From assembly GCF_001642995.1 (NCBI RefSeq), contig NZ_LOHS01000096.1:1-64000 (forward strand): DNA of 64,000 nt, written 5' to 3'. The position numbers and the translations under genes are program-made. The notes under the pieces are model-generated. The model was not told the DNA's origin. It saw nothing but the letters and a program-made list of their open reading frames with translations, and made no database searches. The DNA is from Streptomyces jeddahensis. GTDB taxonomy: Bacteria > Actinomycetota > Actinomycetes > Streptomycetales > Streptomycetaceae. Position 1 is the stretch's first letter. Every line of letters starts with the position of its first letter. This document shows positions 42,974 through 51,395 of the stretch, one piece after another.

Positions 42974-43860
42974 GCGACATGAGCGATCTGCGCTATGTGT
43001 ACGCCGTGTGCCGGCCCTTCGAAGCGCCCCTGCAGGCCGAGCTCACGGGCGTCGCGGGCAGCCCCCCGAAGCTGCTGCACCACGGCGACCTGGTCGCCGT
43101 CGTCAGTGCCGTACCGGAACGGGACTTCGCCGAGGAGCCGCTGCGTGCGCATCTGGAGGACCTGGACTGGCTGTCGGACACCGCGCGCGCCCACGAGAAG
43201 GTGATCGCGGCGCTCACCACCGTGACGAGCCCGCTGCCGCTGCGACTGGCCACCGTGTTCCGCGACGACAGCGGCGTACGCACCATGATCGAGGCCGAGC
43301 ACGAACGTCTCCACACCGCGCTGGAACGGATAGCCGGCCGGATCGAGTGGGGCGTCAAGGTGTACGTGGACCCCGAGAAGACCGCGCCGCAGGGCCAGTC
43401 CGCCGCCGCCGAACCGACCGTGAAACCCGCGACCGGGCGCGACTATCTCCGCCACAAGCGCGCCGAGCGCCAACGGCAGGACACCATCTGGGAACGCGCC
43501 GAGCATTTCGCCCGGCGGCTGCACGAACACCTCTCCCGGCACGCGCGGGCGACCCGGCTGCACCCTCCGCAGAATCCCGCGCTGTCACGGGCGCCCGGAC
43601 GCAATGTGCTCAATGCCGCGTACCTCGTCGACCGTTCCCGTTCCGAGGAGTTCGTCGAGCTGGTGGACCGCACGAAGGATGAGGAACCGGGCCTGCGTGT
43701 CGAACTGACCGGCCCCTGGGCCGCGTACTCGTTCTCCAGCCTGGACGACTACGGACAGAGGCCCGTCGAGGGCGCGGACGACCGGGACGACCAGGGCGAC
43801 CGGGCCGCGTACGACCAGGGCGACCCGGGTGCGTACGAGGAGCAGGAGGACCGTCGATGA
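42970..43860 (+). CDS. gvpL: Gas vesicle protein GvpL (GvpL/GvpF family)
   Basis: 296 residues: DLRYVYAVCRPF, LPLRLATVFRDDSGVRTMI, and the C-terminal module LNAAYLVDRSRSEEFVELVD with GPWAAYSFSSL, all GvpL/F marks. An internal linker (PQGQSAAAEPTVKPATG) and an acidic tail with YDQGD/YEEQ repeats are extra. ATG 42970 overlaps gvpJ by 4 nt. Confidence 0.92.
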   Translation: MSDMSDLRYVYAVCRPFEAPLQAELTGVAGSPPKLLHHGDLVAVVSAVPERDFAEEPLRAHLEDLDWLSDTARAHEKVIAALTTVTSPLPLRLATVFRDDSGVRTMIEAEHERLHTALERIAGRIEWGVKVYVDPEKTAPQGQSAAAEPTVKPATGRDYLRHKRAERQRQDTIWERAEHFARRLHEHLSRHARATRLHPPQNPALSRAPGRNVLNAAYLVDRSRSEEFVELVDRTKDEEPGLRVELTGPWAAYSFSSLDDYGQRPVEGADDRDDQGDRAAYDQGDPGAYEEQEDRR

Positions 43861-44096
43861 CCGTCGTCGAACGGCGTGAGATCGCCCTCGTGGACCTCCT
43901 GGACCGGCTGCTGGCCGGCGGTGTGGTGATCACCGGCGACATCACCCTGCGGATCGCGGACGTCGATCTCGTACGCATCGACCTGAACGCCCTCATCAGC
44001 TCGGTGAACGAGCAGGTGCCCTCGCCCTGGCAGGGGATGCTGCGGCCGGAGGTGCTGCCCGAGGCCGGGTCCCGCGCGCTGCCGGAGGTGTCCTGA
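43857..44096 (+). CDS. gvpS: Gas vesicle protein GvpS (GvpA/J family, minor)
   Basis: 79 residues: VDLLDRLLAGGVVITGDITL then RIADVDLVRIDLNALISSV, a compact GvpA-type domain with a short tail. Position between gvpL and gvpK is that of streptomycete gvpS. 4-nt overlap with gvpL. Confidence 0.9.
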   Translation: MTVVERREIALVDLLDRLLAGGVVITGDITLRIADVDLVRIDLNALISSVNEQVPSPWQGMLRPEVLPEAGSRALPEVS

Positions 44097-44097
44097 C

Positions 44098-44412
44098 GTG
44101 GCAGAGGACAGGACGCGCAAGGCGGTGCAGAAAAGGGCGCGCAACCGGCTGGACCTCGAGCCCGACACCGTGGAGCGCGATCTCGTCAAACTCGTCCTGA
44201 CGGTCGTCGAGTTGCTGCGCCAGCTGATGGAGAGGCAGGCGCTGCGCCGCGTCGACACGGGGGAGCTGACCGAGGAGCAGGAGGAGCGGATCGGGCTGAC
44301 CCTGATGCTCCTGGAGGAGCGCATGACCGAACTGCGCGAGCGGTACGGCCTGCGGCCCGAGGACCTCAACATCGATCTCGGGCCGCTCGGACCGCTGCTC
44401 CCCAGGGACTGA
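44098..44412 (+). CDS. gvpK: Gas vesicle protein GvpK
   Basis: 104 residues: RLDLEPDTVERDLVKLVLTV, LLRQLMERQALRRVDTGELT and LGLMLLEERM-like helix, ending DLNIDLGPLGPLLPRD, as in GvpK. GTG 44098, one base after gvpS. Last gene of the operon; its 3' end is partly duplicated directly downstream. Confidence 0.92.
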   Translation: MAEDRTRKAVQKRARNRLDLEPDTVERDLVKLVLTVVELLRQLMERQALRRVDTGELTEEQEERIGLTLMLLEERMTELRERYGLRPEDLNIDLGPLGPLLPRD

Positions 44413-44476
44413 GCCGCTGCTCCCCAGGGGGTGACCCGGGGCCGGGCCGCTCACTTCCGGCGCCGCTCACTTCCGG
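44390..44476. repeat. Tandem micro-duplications over two convergent stop codons
   Basis: CCGCTGCTCCCCAGGG occurs twice (end of gvpK and again after its TGA), and GCCGCTCACTTCCGG occurs at 44446-44460 and 44462-44476, the latter covering the methyltransferase stop. Confidence 0.7.
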
Positions 44477-45276
44477 CAGAGGATCTCCCCGTGCAGTACG
44501 GAGAACCAGGCGTCCTCCTGCCGCCCCCATTCCCGCCAGGCCTCCGAGATCGCGGCCAGCTGCCCGGCCGTCGCGTGGCCGCTCTCCACCGCGCGGTCCG
44601 CATACGCCGATGCCGTCGTACGGTCCGCCCACAGGCCGCTCCACCAGGCGCGCTCGTCCGCGCTGGAGAAACACCAGGTGGACGACGTGGCCGTGATGTC
44701 CGTGAGCCCGGCCCGCAGCGCCCAGGACTTGAGACGGCGTCCCGCGTCGGGTTCGCCGCCGTTGGCCCGGGCCACCCGCAGATACAGGTCCAGCCAGTCG
44801 TCCAGGCCCGCAGGCCACGGATGCCAGGCCATCGCCGAGTAGTCCGAGTCGCGTACGGCGATGAAGCCGCCCGGTCTGCAGACCCGGCGCATCTCGCGCA
44901 GCGCCTGCACCGGGTCGCCGACGTGCTGCAGCACCTGGTGCGCGTGGACGACGCAGAACGAGTCGTCGGGGTAGTCCAGCGCATGGACGTCGGCGACGGC
45001 GAAGTCGACGTTGTCCAGGCCCCGTCCCGCCGCCGTGGCGCGGGCCTGGTCCAGGATGCCCGGCGCGTGGTCCACCCCCGTGACGTGCCCGTCCGGGACC
45101 AGCGCCGCCAGGTCGGCGGTGATGGTGCCCGGCCCGCACCCGATGTCCAGGATCCGCATATGGGGCTTGAGCGAGCCGAGCAGGTAGGCCGCCGAGTTCT
45201 CGGCCGTCCGCCAGGTGTGCGAGCGCAGTACGGACTCGTGGTGGCCGTGCGTGTAGACGGCCGTCTCCTTCGGCAT
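44467..45276 (-). CDS. Class I SAM-dependent methyltransferase
   Basis: 269 residues with the UbiE-like core: motif I ILDIGCGPGTITADLAAL, acidic loop VTGVDHAPGIL, motif II ADVHALDYPDDSFCVVHAH and post-motif LREMRRVCRPGGFIAVRD. A C-terminal Trp-rich region (WWSGLWADR) may form the substrate lid. Stands alone after the lipid kinase; a palindrome at 45405 lies upstream. Substrate unknown. Confidence 0.85.
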   Translation of the reverse strand: MPKETAVYTHGHHESVLRSHTWRTAENSAAYLLGSLKPHMRILDIGCGPGTITADLAALVPDGHVTGVDHAPGILDQARATAAGRGLDNVDFAVADVHALDYPDDSFCVVHAHQVLQHVGDPVQALREMRRVCRPGGFIAVRDSDYSAMAWHPWPAGLDDWLDLYLRVARANGGEPDAGRRLKSWALRAGLTDITATSSTWCFSSADERAWWSGLWADRTTASAYADRAVESGHATAGQLAAISEAWREWGRQEDAWFSVLHGEILCRK

Positions 45277-45404
45277 GGCGTTCTCCCGTTCGCGTCGCTC
45301 GGTCCCTCACGGGCCGGCCTCCTGAAGGCGCGCGCAAGGCGGCCCCAGGCGAGGCGGTCTCGCAGGGCGGTTGTGGATCAGCGTATGCGGATGCGCCGAA
45401 TAAT

Positions 45405-45418
45405 GAGATGGCCATCTC
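45405..45418. promoter_or_regulatory. 14-bp perfect palindrome, candidate operator
   Basis: GAGATGGCCATCTC, just after the stop of the PAP2/lipid kinase and about 130 nt ahead of the methyltransferase start on the minus strand. No matching regulator gene next to it. Confidence 0.4.
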
Positions 45419-45419
45419 G

Positions 45420-46964
45420 CTATGTGGGCAAGCCGGTCCGCGGGAGCGGGCGGTAGGCGACCAGCGCCTCAGGCAGCTTGTCGATGCTCAACTCGCCACC
45501 GATCGCGGTCAGTTCACCGTCGTACGCCATGGGGGTGCCGTCCGCGATGCCGCTCACCCGCAGTCGGCGCAGGCGCACCGCCGCGTGGAAAGGCGAGCGC
45601 GTCAGCGGACCGGCGAGCGCCGCGGCCAGCAGTCGCGGGCCTGGCTTGCGGCCGCCGTGCACCAGGCGCACGTCCAGCAGTCCGTCGGCGAGATCGAAGC
45701 GGCGGCCCGGGGCGAGGCCCGTACGGTGATAGGTGCCGTTGCCCGCGAACAGCAGCCATAACGGCTGACCGCGGAGCGCGAACCCGGCCTGCAGCGGATG
45801 CCGGTGAGCCTGCAGGACGCGTATCGCCGCGAACACTCCTGCCGCCCATCCGCCGATGCGCGGGGCCCAGCGTTCGCGCTCTTGGACGAGCGCGGCGTAC
45901 ACCCCGAGGCTGAGGTTGTTGAGGAAGTAGCCCTCGCTGGTCCCCGACCGTTCGGTTCCGACGCCGTCCCGTACGACGAACCGGCCGACGTCGACCGCGA
46001 TCGCCTCACCGCGCTCCACGGCCTCGCAGACGGAGGGGACGTCCTCGATGCCGATGTCCTGCGCGAAGTGGTTGAGCGTGCCGCCGGGAACCACCGCGAG
46101 CGGCAGTCCGTGGGTGAGCGCGACCCGCGCGGCCGCGTTCACCGTGCCGTCGCCGCCGCACACGCCCAGGGCCAGGGCGCGACGGGCCGCGCGCTCCAAC
46201 TCGTCCTTGATGACCTCCGGTTCGCACTCGACGACATCGGCGAGCGGCAGGGCGTCGCGCAGTGCGCGGACGCGTTCCGGCTGGCCCGCCGCCGTGTTGA
46301 CCACGACGACCAGGCCCTGTCCGCGCGGCAGCGCGGGGGCGTCGGCGACCGGGCGGGCGGCCGGTTGCAGCTGGTCGCGGGTCGGGACGAGGCCGCGTAC
46401 CGCGAAGGCCGCGCCCGCCCCAAGGGCCATACCGGCCAGCACGTCGCTCGGGAAGTGCACTCCGGTGTAGACGCGGGACAGGGCGACGGCGGCCGCGACC
46501 GGAGCGACGGCCGAGCCCCAGCGGCGCGACTCCAGGGCCACACCCGTGGCGAAGGCCGCGGCGGACGCCGAGTGGCCCGAGGGGAACGACGTGGTGATCG
46601 GCTGCCGCTTCAGCTGCCGCGTCAGCGGCACCACGTCGAGCACCGGCCTGGCCCGGCGTACGGAACGCTTGCCGATGGTGTTGATGGTCGCGGAGGCGAG
46701 CGCCAGCGATGCCGTCCCGCGGAGCGCGGCACGCCGGGCCCGCGGCGACCGCGTCGCGGCGATCGCGGCGGCCGTGCCGAACCACAGCAGCCCGTGGTTG
46801 GCGCTGCGGCTCAACCGGGGCAGGAGCCGGTCGGCGCCCGGCCAGTGCCGCGATGCGACCGCCTCGAAGAGGCGGCAGTCGACGGCCACCAGCCGGCTCA
46901 GGACGGTGTGGCGCTGGAACTCGGGGACGGTGAGGTCGACATCGGTCGGTGTGCCGGTAGACAT
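45420..46964 (-). CDS. PAP2 phosphatase fused to a diacylglycerol kinase-like domain
   Basis: 514 residues from ATG 46964. N-terminal PAP2 domain with the three phosphatase motifs: GKRSVRRARP, PSGH (in SFPSGHSAS) and SRVYTGVHFPSD, within membrane helices. From about residue 225 a DagK/YegS/BmrU lipid kinase: VVVNTAAGQPERV, VCGGDGTVNAAAR and VPGGTLNHFA. Such fusions could dephosphorylate one prenyl or lipid phosphate and phosphorylate a diacylglycerol. Substrates not readable from sequence. Confidence 0.9.
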   Translation of the reverse strand: MSTGTPTDVDLTVPEFQRHTVLSRLVAVDCRLFEAVASRHWPGADRLLPRLSRSANHGLLWFGTAAAIAATRSPRARRAALRGTASLALASATINTIGKRSVRRARPVLDVVPLTRQLKRQPITTSFPSGHSASAAAFATGVALESRRWGSAVAPVAAAVALSRVYTGVHFPSDVLAGMALGAGAAFAVRGLVPTRDQLQPAARPVADAPALPRGQGLVVVVNTAAGQPERVRALRDALPLADVVECEPEVIKDELERAARRALALGVCGGDGTVNAAARVALTHGLPLAVVPGGTLNHFAQDIGIEDVPSVCEAVERGEAIAVDVGRFVVRDGVGTERSGTSEGYFLNNLSLGVYAALVQERERWAPRIGGWAAGVFAAIRVLQAHRHPLQAGFALRGQPLWLLFAGNGTYHRTGLAPGRRFDLADGLLDVRLVHGGRKPGPRLLAAALAGPLTRSPFHAAVRLRRLRVSGIADGTPMAYDGELTAIGGELSIDKLPEALVAYRPLPRTGLPT

Positions 46965-47052
46965 GCAGCACGGGTACCCGCATCGCGCGGACTGCCACCA
47001 GGTGCAAAAAGCCGTTGCCGCCGCCCCTCGGGGCCCGTCACAATCCGCGACC

Positions 47053-48672
47053 ATGGGGCATCTGGAAGCGGCGCATCTCGAGTACTACCTGCCGGACGGG
47101 AGGGCGCTGCTCGGCGATGTCTCGTTCCGGGTCGGCGAAGGCGCGGCGGTCGCCCTGGTGGGGCCGAACGGCGCGGGCAAGACGACCCTGCTGAGGCTGA
47201 TCTCCGGCGAGCTCAAGCCGCATGGCGGCACCGTCACGGTCAGCGGCGGACTCGGCGTGATGCCGCAGTTCGTGGGGTCGGTGCGCGACACGACGACCGT
47301 GCGCGACCTGCTCGTCTCGGTGGCGCCGCCCCGGATCCGCGAGGCCGCGAAGGCCGTCGACGCCGCCGAGCACGCGATCATGACGGTCGACGACGAGGCC
47401 GCCCAGCTCCAGTACGCGCAGGCGCTCTCCGACTGGGCCGAGGTGCGCGGCTACGAGGCCGAGACGCTCTGGGACATCTGCACCACGGCCGCGCTCGGCG
47501 TCCCGTACGAGAAGGCGCAGTGGCGCGAGGTGCGCACGCTCAGCGGCGGCGAGCAGAAACGCCTCGTCCTGGAGGCGCTGCTGCGCGGAACCGACGAGGT
47601 GCTGCTCCTCGACGAGCCCGACAACTACCTCGACGTGCCCGGGAAGCGCTGGCTCGAGGAACGGCTGGGCGAGACCCGCAAGACGGTGCTCTTCGTCTCG
47701 CACGACCGCGAGCTGCTCGCCCGCGCCGCCGAGAAGATCGTGAGCGTGGAGCCGAGCCCGGCGGGCAGCGACGTCTGGGTGCACGGCGGCTCCTTCGCCA
47801 CGTACCACGACGCACGGCGCGAGCGGTTCGAGCGCTTCGAGGAGCTGCGGCGGCGCTGGGACGAGAAGCACGCGCAGCTCAAGAAACTCGTCCTGGACAT
47901 GCAGCAGTACGCGTCGCGCAGCGACGAGATGGCATCCCGCTACCAGGCGGCGAAGACGCGGCTGCGGAAGTTCGAGGAGGCGGGACCGCCGCCCGAGCCG
48001 CCACGCAAGCAGGACATCAGGATGCGTCTGCACGGCGGCCGCACCGGCGTACGCGCCGTCACCTGCAAGGGCCTCGAGCTCACGGGCCTGATGAAGCCGT
48101 TCGACCTGGAGGTCTTCTACGGCGAGCGGGTCGCGGTGCTCGGTTCGAACGGCTCGGGCAAATCCCACTTCCTGCGGCTCCTGGCCGGGGACGACGTCGC
48201 CCATACGGGGGAGTGGAAGCTGGGCGCTCGCGTCGTGCCGGGTCACTTCGCGCAGACGCACGCCCACCCGGAACTGGAAGGCCGCACCCTCCTCGACATC
48301 CTGTGGCGCGAGCACGCCAAGGACCGTGGCGCCGCCATGTCCCGGCTGCGCCGCTACGAGCTGACCGGCCAGGCGGAACAGCGATTCGAGAAACTGTCGG
48401 GCGGGCAGCAGGCCCGTTTCCAGATCCTGCTCCTCGAACTCGCGGGCGCCACCGCCCTCCTTCTCGACGAGCCGACGGACAACCTGGACCTGGAGTCGGC
48501 CGAGGCGCTTCAGGAGGGGCTGGAGGCGTACGAGGGGACGGTGCTCGCCGTGACCCACGACCGATGGTTCGCTCGGTCGTTCGACCGCTATCTGGTCTTC
48601 GGCAGCGATGGTCGCGTGCGCGAGGCGGCGGAGCCGGTGTGGGACGAGCGGCGGGTGGAGCGCACCCGCTGA
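47053..48672 (+). CDS. ABC-F family ATPase
   Basis: 539 residues, two ABC ATPase domains in one chain without membrane helices. Walker A: GPNGAGKTT and GSNGSGKSH; signatures LSGGEQKR and LSGGQQAR; Walker B LLLDEPDNYLD and LLLDEPTDNLD. A charged linker of about 90 residues (RRRWDEKHAQLKKLVLDMQQ) joins them, as in ribosome-acting ABC-F factors. Could be a translation factor or confer ribosome protection; no antibiotic genes nearby. ATG 47053 is divergent from the lipid kinase gene. Confidence 0.9.
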   Translation: MGHLEAAHLEYYLPDGRALLGDVSFRVGEGAAVALVGPNGAGKTTLLRLISGELKPHGGTVTVSGGLGVMPQFVGSVRDTTTVRDLLVSVAPPRIREAAKAVDAAEHAIMTVDDEAAQLQYAQALSDWAEVRGYEAETLWDICTTAALGVPYEKAQWREVRTLSGGEQKRLVLEALLRGTDEVLLLDEPDNYLDVPGKRWLEERLGETRKTVLFVSHDRELLARAAEKIVSVEPSPAGSDVWVHGGSFATYHDARRERFERFEELRRRWDEKHAQLKKLVLDMQQYASRSDEMASRYQAAKTRLRKFEEAGPPPEPPRKQDIRMRLHGGRTGVRAVTCKGLELTGLMKPFDLEVFYGERVAVLGSNGSGKSHFLRLLAGDDVAHTGEWKLGARVVPGHFAQTHAHPELEGRTLLDILWREHAKDRGAAMSRLRRYELTGQAEQRFEKLSGGQQARFQILLLELAGATALLLDEPTDNLDLESAEALQEGLEAYEGTVLAVTHDRWFARSFDRYLVFGSDGRVREAAEPVWDERRVERTR

Positions 48673-48729
48673 CGCCGGGGCCCCCGGACCGGGGGGAAAC
48701 GTAATACGCGAGGTACCCGCCGTCGTGGT

Positions 48730-48772
48730 GTTGTGCCCACCCGTTCCGCCCAGCGGAACGATTGCCCACAAC
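48730..48772. repeat. Interspersed palindromic repeat, copy 5
   Basis: GTTGTGCCCAC with inner arms GTTCCGC/GCGGAAC around CCA and the outer end CCCACAAC. It lies between two convergent genes, ABC-F and baeRF, where it could stop transcription from both sides. Left flank CCGTCGTGGT is shared with copy 1 (inverted). Confidence 0.9.
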
Positions 48773-48785
48773 GGGTGCGGCGGCC

Positions 48786-49895
48786 TCACCTCCAGCGCAG
48801 CAGCGCTCCCAGGCCGCCCGCCGGGGAGTCCAGTGGGCGGGCCGTCGACAGGGAACGGGCCTCCGCGTCCGTCGCCACCGCGGAGCGCAGCAGCGCGTCG
48901 TCCGCGCGGGCGGGCTGAGGCGCCGGCTCGCCGAGCGGCTCCCTGACCTCGGTACGGGTCACGGCCAGCTGGTCCGGGTCCGGGCCCACCCAGACCTCGC
49001 GCCGGGCGTCGGGCGCGCCCGGCCGGACCAGCAGCTCGGCGATGCGGTGCTCGCGCGCGGCCTCGACCAGCGCGGGCACCCCCTCCACGGCGCCCGTGCG
49101 GCCCTCCTCGTCCGGGGTGAGCGCGGCCAGGAACCGCTCCAGGTCCTCCTCCGCCCGGCGCCGCGTATGGTCGGCGCGTGCCTGGTCGACCTCCTGGTCG
49201 AGGAGCCGGCTCGGCGCCCCGTGCGCGGCCTCCACCGTCTGGGGGTGCAGCCGCTGCGGCAGACGTTCGTGCACCGCGCGCCGCTGGCGGTCGTCGCCCA
49301 CCAGTATCAGCAGGTCGGCCCGGGTCTCCTCCTCGCACACGGTGAGCGCGTCGGCGATCTCCGCGGCGTTGCGCTCCCAGGTGTTCTCGACCCGCAGCTG
49401 GAAGTGGCGTTCGGACCAGTCCGACGAGGCCGTACGGTGCACCGGCCACTGCCGCCCGGCCACCGCACCGGCGTCCTGCGTCCCCCGCGCGCCGCGCAGC
49501 TCGAAGTCGGCGCCCCGCCGGTCGATGTACGCGACCAGGCACACCGGGTCCTCCCCGGCCAGCTCCAGCAGCGGAGCCGTGTGCGGCAGGACCCCCCAGT
49601 GCGCCTGGGTGCCGCCAGGGGCCACGGTCAGCGGCGGATCCAGGACGACGGTCCCGGCCGTGGCGAACAGGGCCCGCCCGAACGGCTCGGTGGAGTGGCG
49701 CAGGTCCTCGAGGGCCGTGCGGACGGCCCGGCACGTCTCCTCGTCGGCCCCCTGCTCGGCCAGGTTGCGGGACACGGACAGGGCCTCGAGTGATCGCTCG
49801 TCCGGCGTGGACTCGGTGTGCCGTGAGGTGTCTGCGTACACGGAGGCCCAGGGTCCGGGATGTTCGTAGAGTGGATTGAGGAACTCGAGATCCAT
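48786..49895 (-). CDS. baeRF-family release-factor-like protein (Vms1-like)
   Basis: 369 residues. N-terminal segment SVYADTSRHTESTPDE and LEDLRHSTEPFGRALFATAG, a central domain with VENTWERNAAEIADAL and ADLLILVGDDRQRRAVHERL, and a C-terminal RNase H-like part with EHRIAELLVRPGAPD. This order matches bacterial-archaeal eRF1-like proteins (baeRF), thought to act on ribosomes or tRNA. ATG 49895 has GGGAGGAA upstream. A promoter matching the SigB pattern lies at 49940-49964. Confidence 0.8.
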   Translation of the reverse strand: MDLEFLNPLYEHPGPWASVYADTSRHTESTPDERSLEALSVSRNLAEQGADEETCRAVRTALEDLRHSTEPFGRALFATAGTVVLDPPLTVAPGGTQAHWGVLPHTAPLLELAGEDPVCLVAYIDRRGADFELRGARGTQDAGAVAGRQWPVHRTASSDWSERHFQLRVENTWERNAAEIADALTVCEEETRADLLILVGDDRQRRAVHERLPQRLHPQTVEAAHGAPSRLLDQEVDQARADHTRRRAEEDLERFLAALTPDEEGRTGAVEGVPALVEAAREHRIAELLVRPGAPDARREVWVGPDPDQLAVTRTEVREPLGEPAPQPARADDALLRSAVATDAEARSLSTARPLDSPAGGLGALLRWR

Positions 49896-49939
49896 GGCTT
49901 CCTCCCGGACGCCGTCCTGTGCCGTTCGTGGCGGTTCGG

Positions 49940-49964
49940 GTACCCGGTACGTATGGAACGACAC
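49940..49964 (-). promoter_or_regulatory. SigB-type promoter of the baeRF gene
   Basis: On the minus strand GTGTC (49964-49960), 14 nt, GGGTAC (49945-49940). The streptomycete SigB/SigF-group pattern is G-N2-T-N, 14-16 nt, GGGTA[C/T]. Predicted start of transcription near 49933, giving a leader of about 38 nt. Same hexamers and spacing as at 51836. Confidence 0.55.
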
Positions 49965-49985
49965 GATGACGAATGGGGCGCCGAC

Positions 49986-50216
49986 ATGGACGGAGTCGAC
50001 CCGGTCCGCTTGGACGACCAGCAGCTCATGAAGGAGCTGGAGACGATCCACCGCACCCGTCACGACACGCTGCTGTACGGGTCCAACGACGCGCTGCGCG
50101 CCCACAACGAGCGCATGGCGCAGCTGGAGGGCGAGTATCTGCGCCGCCACCCGCGCCGGCCCGTCGCCTCGGGCCGTACCCGTGAGGGCGCGCGGGAGAG
50201 GGAGTGCGGGCGGTGA
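49986..50216 (+). CDS. DUF6158-like small protein
   Basis: 76 residues from ATG 49986 (MDGVDPVRLDDQQLMKELET); ATG 49953 would add 11 residues and overlap the divergent promoter, so it is less likely. Features: IHRTRHDTLLYGSNDALRAH and QLEGEYLRRHP, a small helical hairpin typical of this streptomycete family. 4-nt overlap (GTGA) with the following gene. Function unknown. Confidence 0.72.
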   Translation: MDGVDPVRLDDQQLMKELETIHRTRHDTLLYGSNDALRAHNERMAQLEGEYLRRHPRRPVASGRTREGARERECGR

Positions 50217-50797
50217 CCGCGATGGCAGAGAATCCGCTGCTCGTGCGGCACTCCGAAGCGCTGGACCTGTGCACCGAACGGGTACGGGCCATCCGTCCGG
50301 ACCAGTGGGACGCGCCAACGCCGTGTGCGGAGTGGACGGTCCGTGACCTCGTCAATCACCTCACGGCCGAGCAGCTGTGGGTGTCGCCGCTGGTCGTGCA
50401 CGGCGCCACCATCGAGGCGATCGGAGACACCTTCGACGGCGACATGCTCGGCCACGAGCCCGTCGCGTCCTGGGAGAACGCGGCTGAGGCGTCCCGCAGG
50501 GCCTTCCACACCCACGGCGCCCTCGACCGCATCGTCCATCTCTCGTACGGCGACACCCGCGGTTCGAACTATTGTTCACAAATGATCGCGGACCTGGTGG
50601 TCCACGCCTGGGACCTGTCCCGCGCGATCGGCGCCGACGAACGCCTTCCGGCGCACCTCGTCGACTTCACAGTGCGCGAAGTCACGCCGTACGCGGCGGA
50701 GTTGGAGAAGAGCGGCCTGTTCGCCGCACCGGTGGAGCCGCCGCCGGACGCGGATGTGCAGACGAAGCTGCTGTGCCTGCTGGGGCGGCGGCCGTAA
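50213..50797 (+). CDS. TIGR03086/maleylpyruvate isomerase-like DinB-fold protein
   Basis: 194 residues from GTG 50213, coupled to the previous gene. A four-helix DinB-like fold: PDQWDAPTPCAEWTVRDLVNHL, with the conserved His of TVRDLVNH, and a later ADLVVHAWDLSRAIG, giving the His-triad metal site of the group. Members use mycothiol or metal for transferase reactions. No substrate evident. Confidence 0.85.
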   Translation: MTAMAENPLLVRHSEALDLCTERVRAIRPDQWDAPTPCAEWTVRDLVNHLTAEQLWVSPLVVHGATIEAIGDTFDGDMLGHEPVASWENAAEASRRAFHTHGALDRIVHLSYGDTRGSNYCSQMIADLVVHAWDLSRAIGADERLPAHLVDFTVREVTPYAAELEKSGLFAAPVEPPPDADVQTKLLCLLGRRP

Positions 50798-50813
50798 GAG
50801 GGCCGTGGCCGCT

Positions 50814-50843
50814 CCTGACGGCGGTGGGGTGCGCGCCGTCAGG
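50814..50843. terminator. Bidirectional terminator
   Basis: CCTGACGGCG (50814-50823) and CGCCGTCAGG (50834-50843), perfect 10-bp arms and a 10-nt loop, between convergent genes ending at 50797 and 50845. Confidence 0.85.
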
Positions 50844-50844
50844 C

Positions 50845-51291
50845 TCAGGGGTGCGCAGAGCGTGCCGCGGGCGAACTGCCCGGCTCGGCACGGCTGATGT
50901 CGGCGAGCGCGGAGGACGGGTCCTGCGCGACCGCGAGGTCCCCGAGGCTCACCACCCCCACCGGGAGGCCGTCCTCGACGACCGGCAGCCGGCGCACCGC
51001 GTGGTCCCGCATGAGGTGCACGGCGGCCGACACGGCGTCGTCCGGCCCGATGACGACCGGGTCCGGGGTACACACGGACTGGGCGCTCACCGTCAGCGGG
51101 TCCGCTCCGTCGGCGACCGCACGCAGCGCGATGTCCCGGTCCGTGAGCACCCCGATCACGCCCTGCTCGTCGGTGACCAGGACATCGCCGATGTCCTGGG
51201 CCCGCATGAGCTGGGCGGCCTCGACGAGCGAGGCGTCCGGACGTACCGCGACGACGCCCGGCGTCATGACTTCCCTCACCAGATCGGCCAT
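50845..51291 (-). CDS. CBS-domain pair protein
   Basis: 148 residues: two CBS motifs, VREVMTPGVVAVRPDASLVEAAQLM and CTPDPVVIGPDDAVSAAVHLM (in parts), each ending GVLTDRDI or GVVSLGDL. Such proteins bind adenine nucleotides and sense energy state. ATG 51291 with AAAGGG upstream. Lies 104 nt downstream of the DUF2795 gene with its own promoter candidate. Confidence 0.92.
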   Translation of the reverse strand: MADLVREVMTPGVVAVRPDASLVEAAQLMRAQDIGDVLVTDEQGVIGVLTDRDIALRAVADGADPLTVSAQSVCTPDPVVIGPDDAVSAAVHLMRDHAVRRLPVVEDGLPVGVVSLGDLAVAQDPSSALADISRAEPGSSPAARSAHP

Positions 51292-51367
51292 GTCTCTGGG
51301 CCCTTTCTGCGTTCCGCGGCCGGCGTCGCCGGCAGGGGTACGGCCGACGACCGTGACCCCGCCCGCA

Positions 51368-51392
51368 GTACCCCTGTGGCGAGGCCTCATGC
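51368..51392 (-). promoter_or_regulatory. Weaker SigB-type promoter candidate for the CBS gene
   Basis: Minus strand GCATG (51392-51388), 14 nt, GGGTAC (51373-51368). Leader about 70 nt. The -10 is exact; the -35 fits only the loose G-N2-T-N rule. Confidence 0.35.
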
Positions 51393-51395
51393 CTC

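Noticed and set aside
41173..43563. 796-codon Ser/Arg-rich frame antisense to gvpF-gvpL
   Set aside because: The SSSARRISSS-type repeats mirror the charged repeats of GvpJ on the other strand. Codon bias supports the gvp genes.
371..48772. The 43-nt repeats as insertion sequence ends or integration sites
   Set aside because: No transposase, no target duplications and no tRNA nearby; copies are isolated hairpins.
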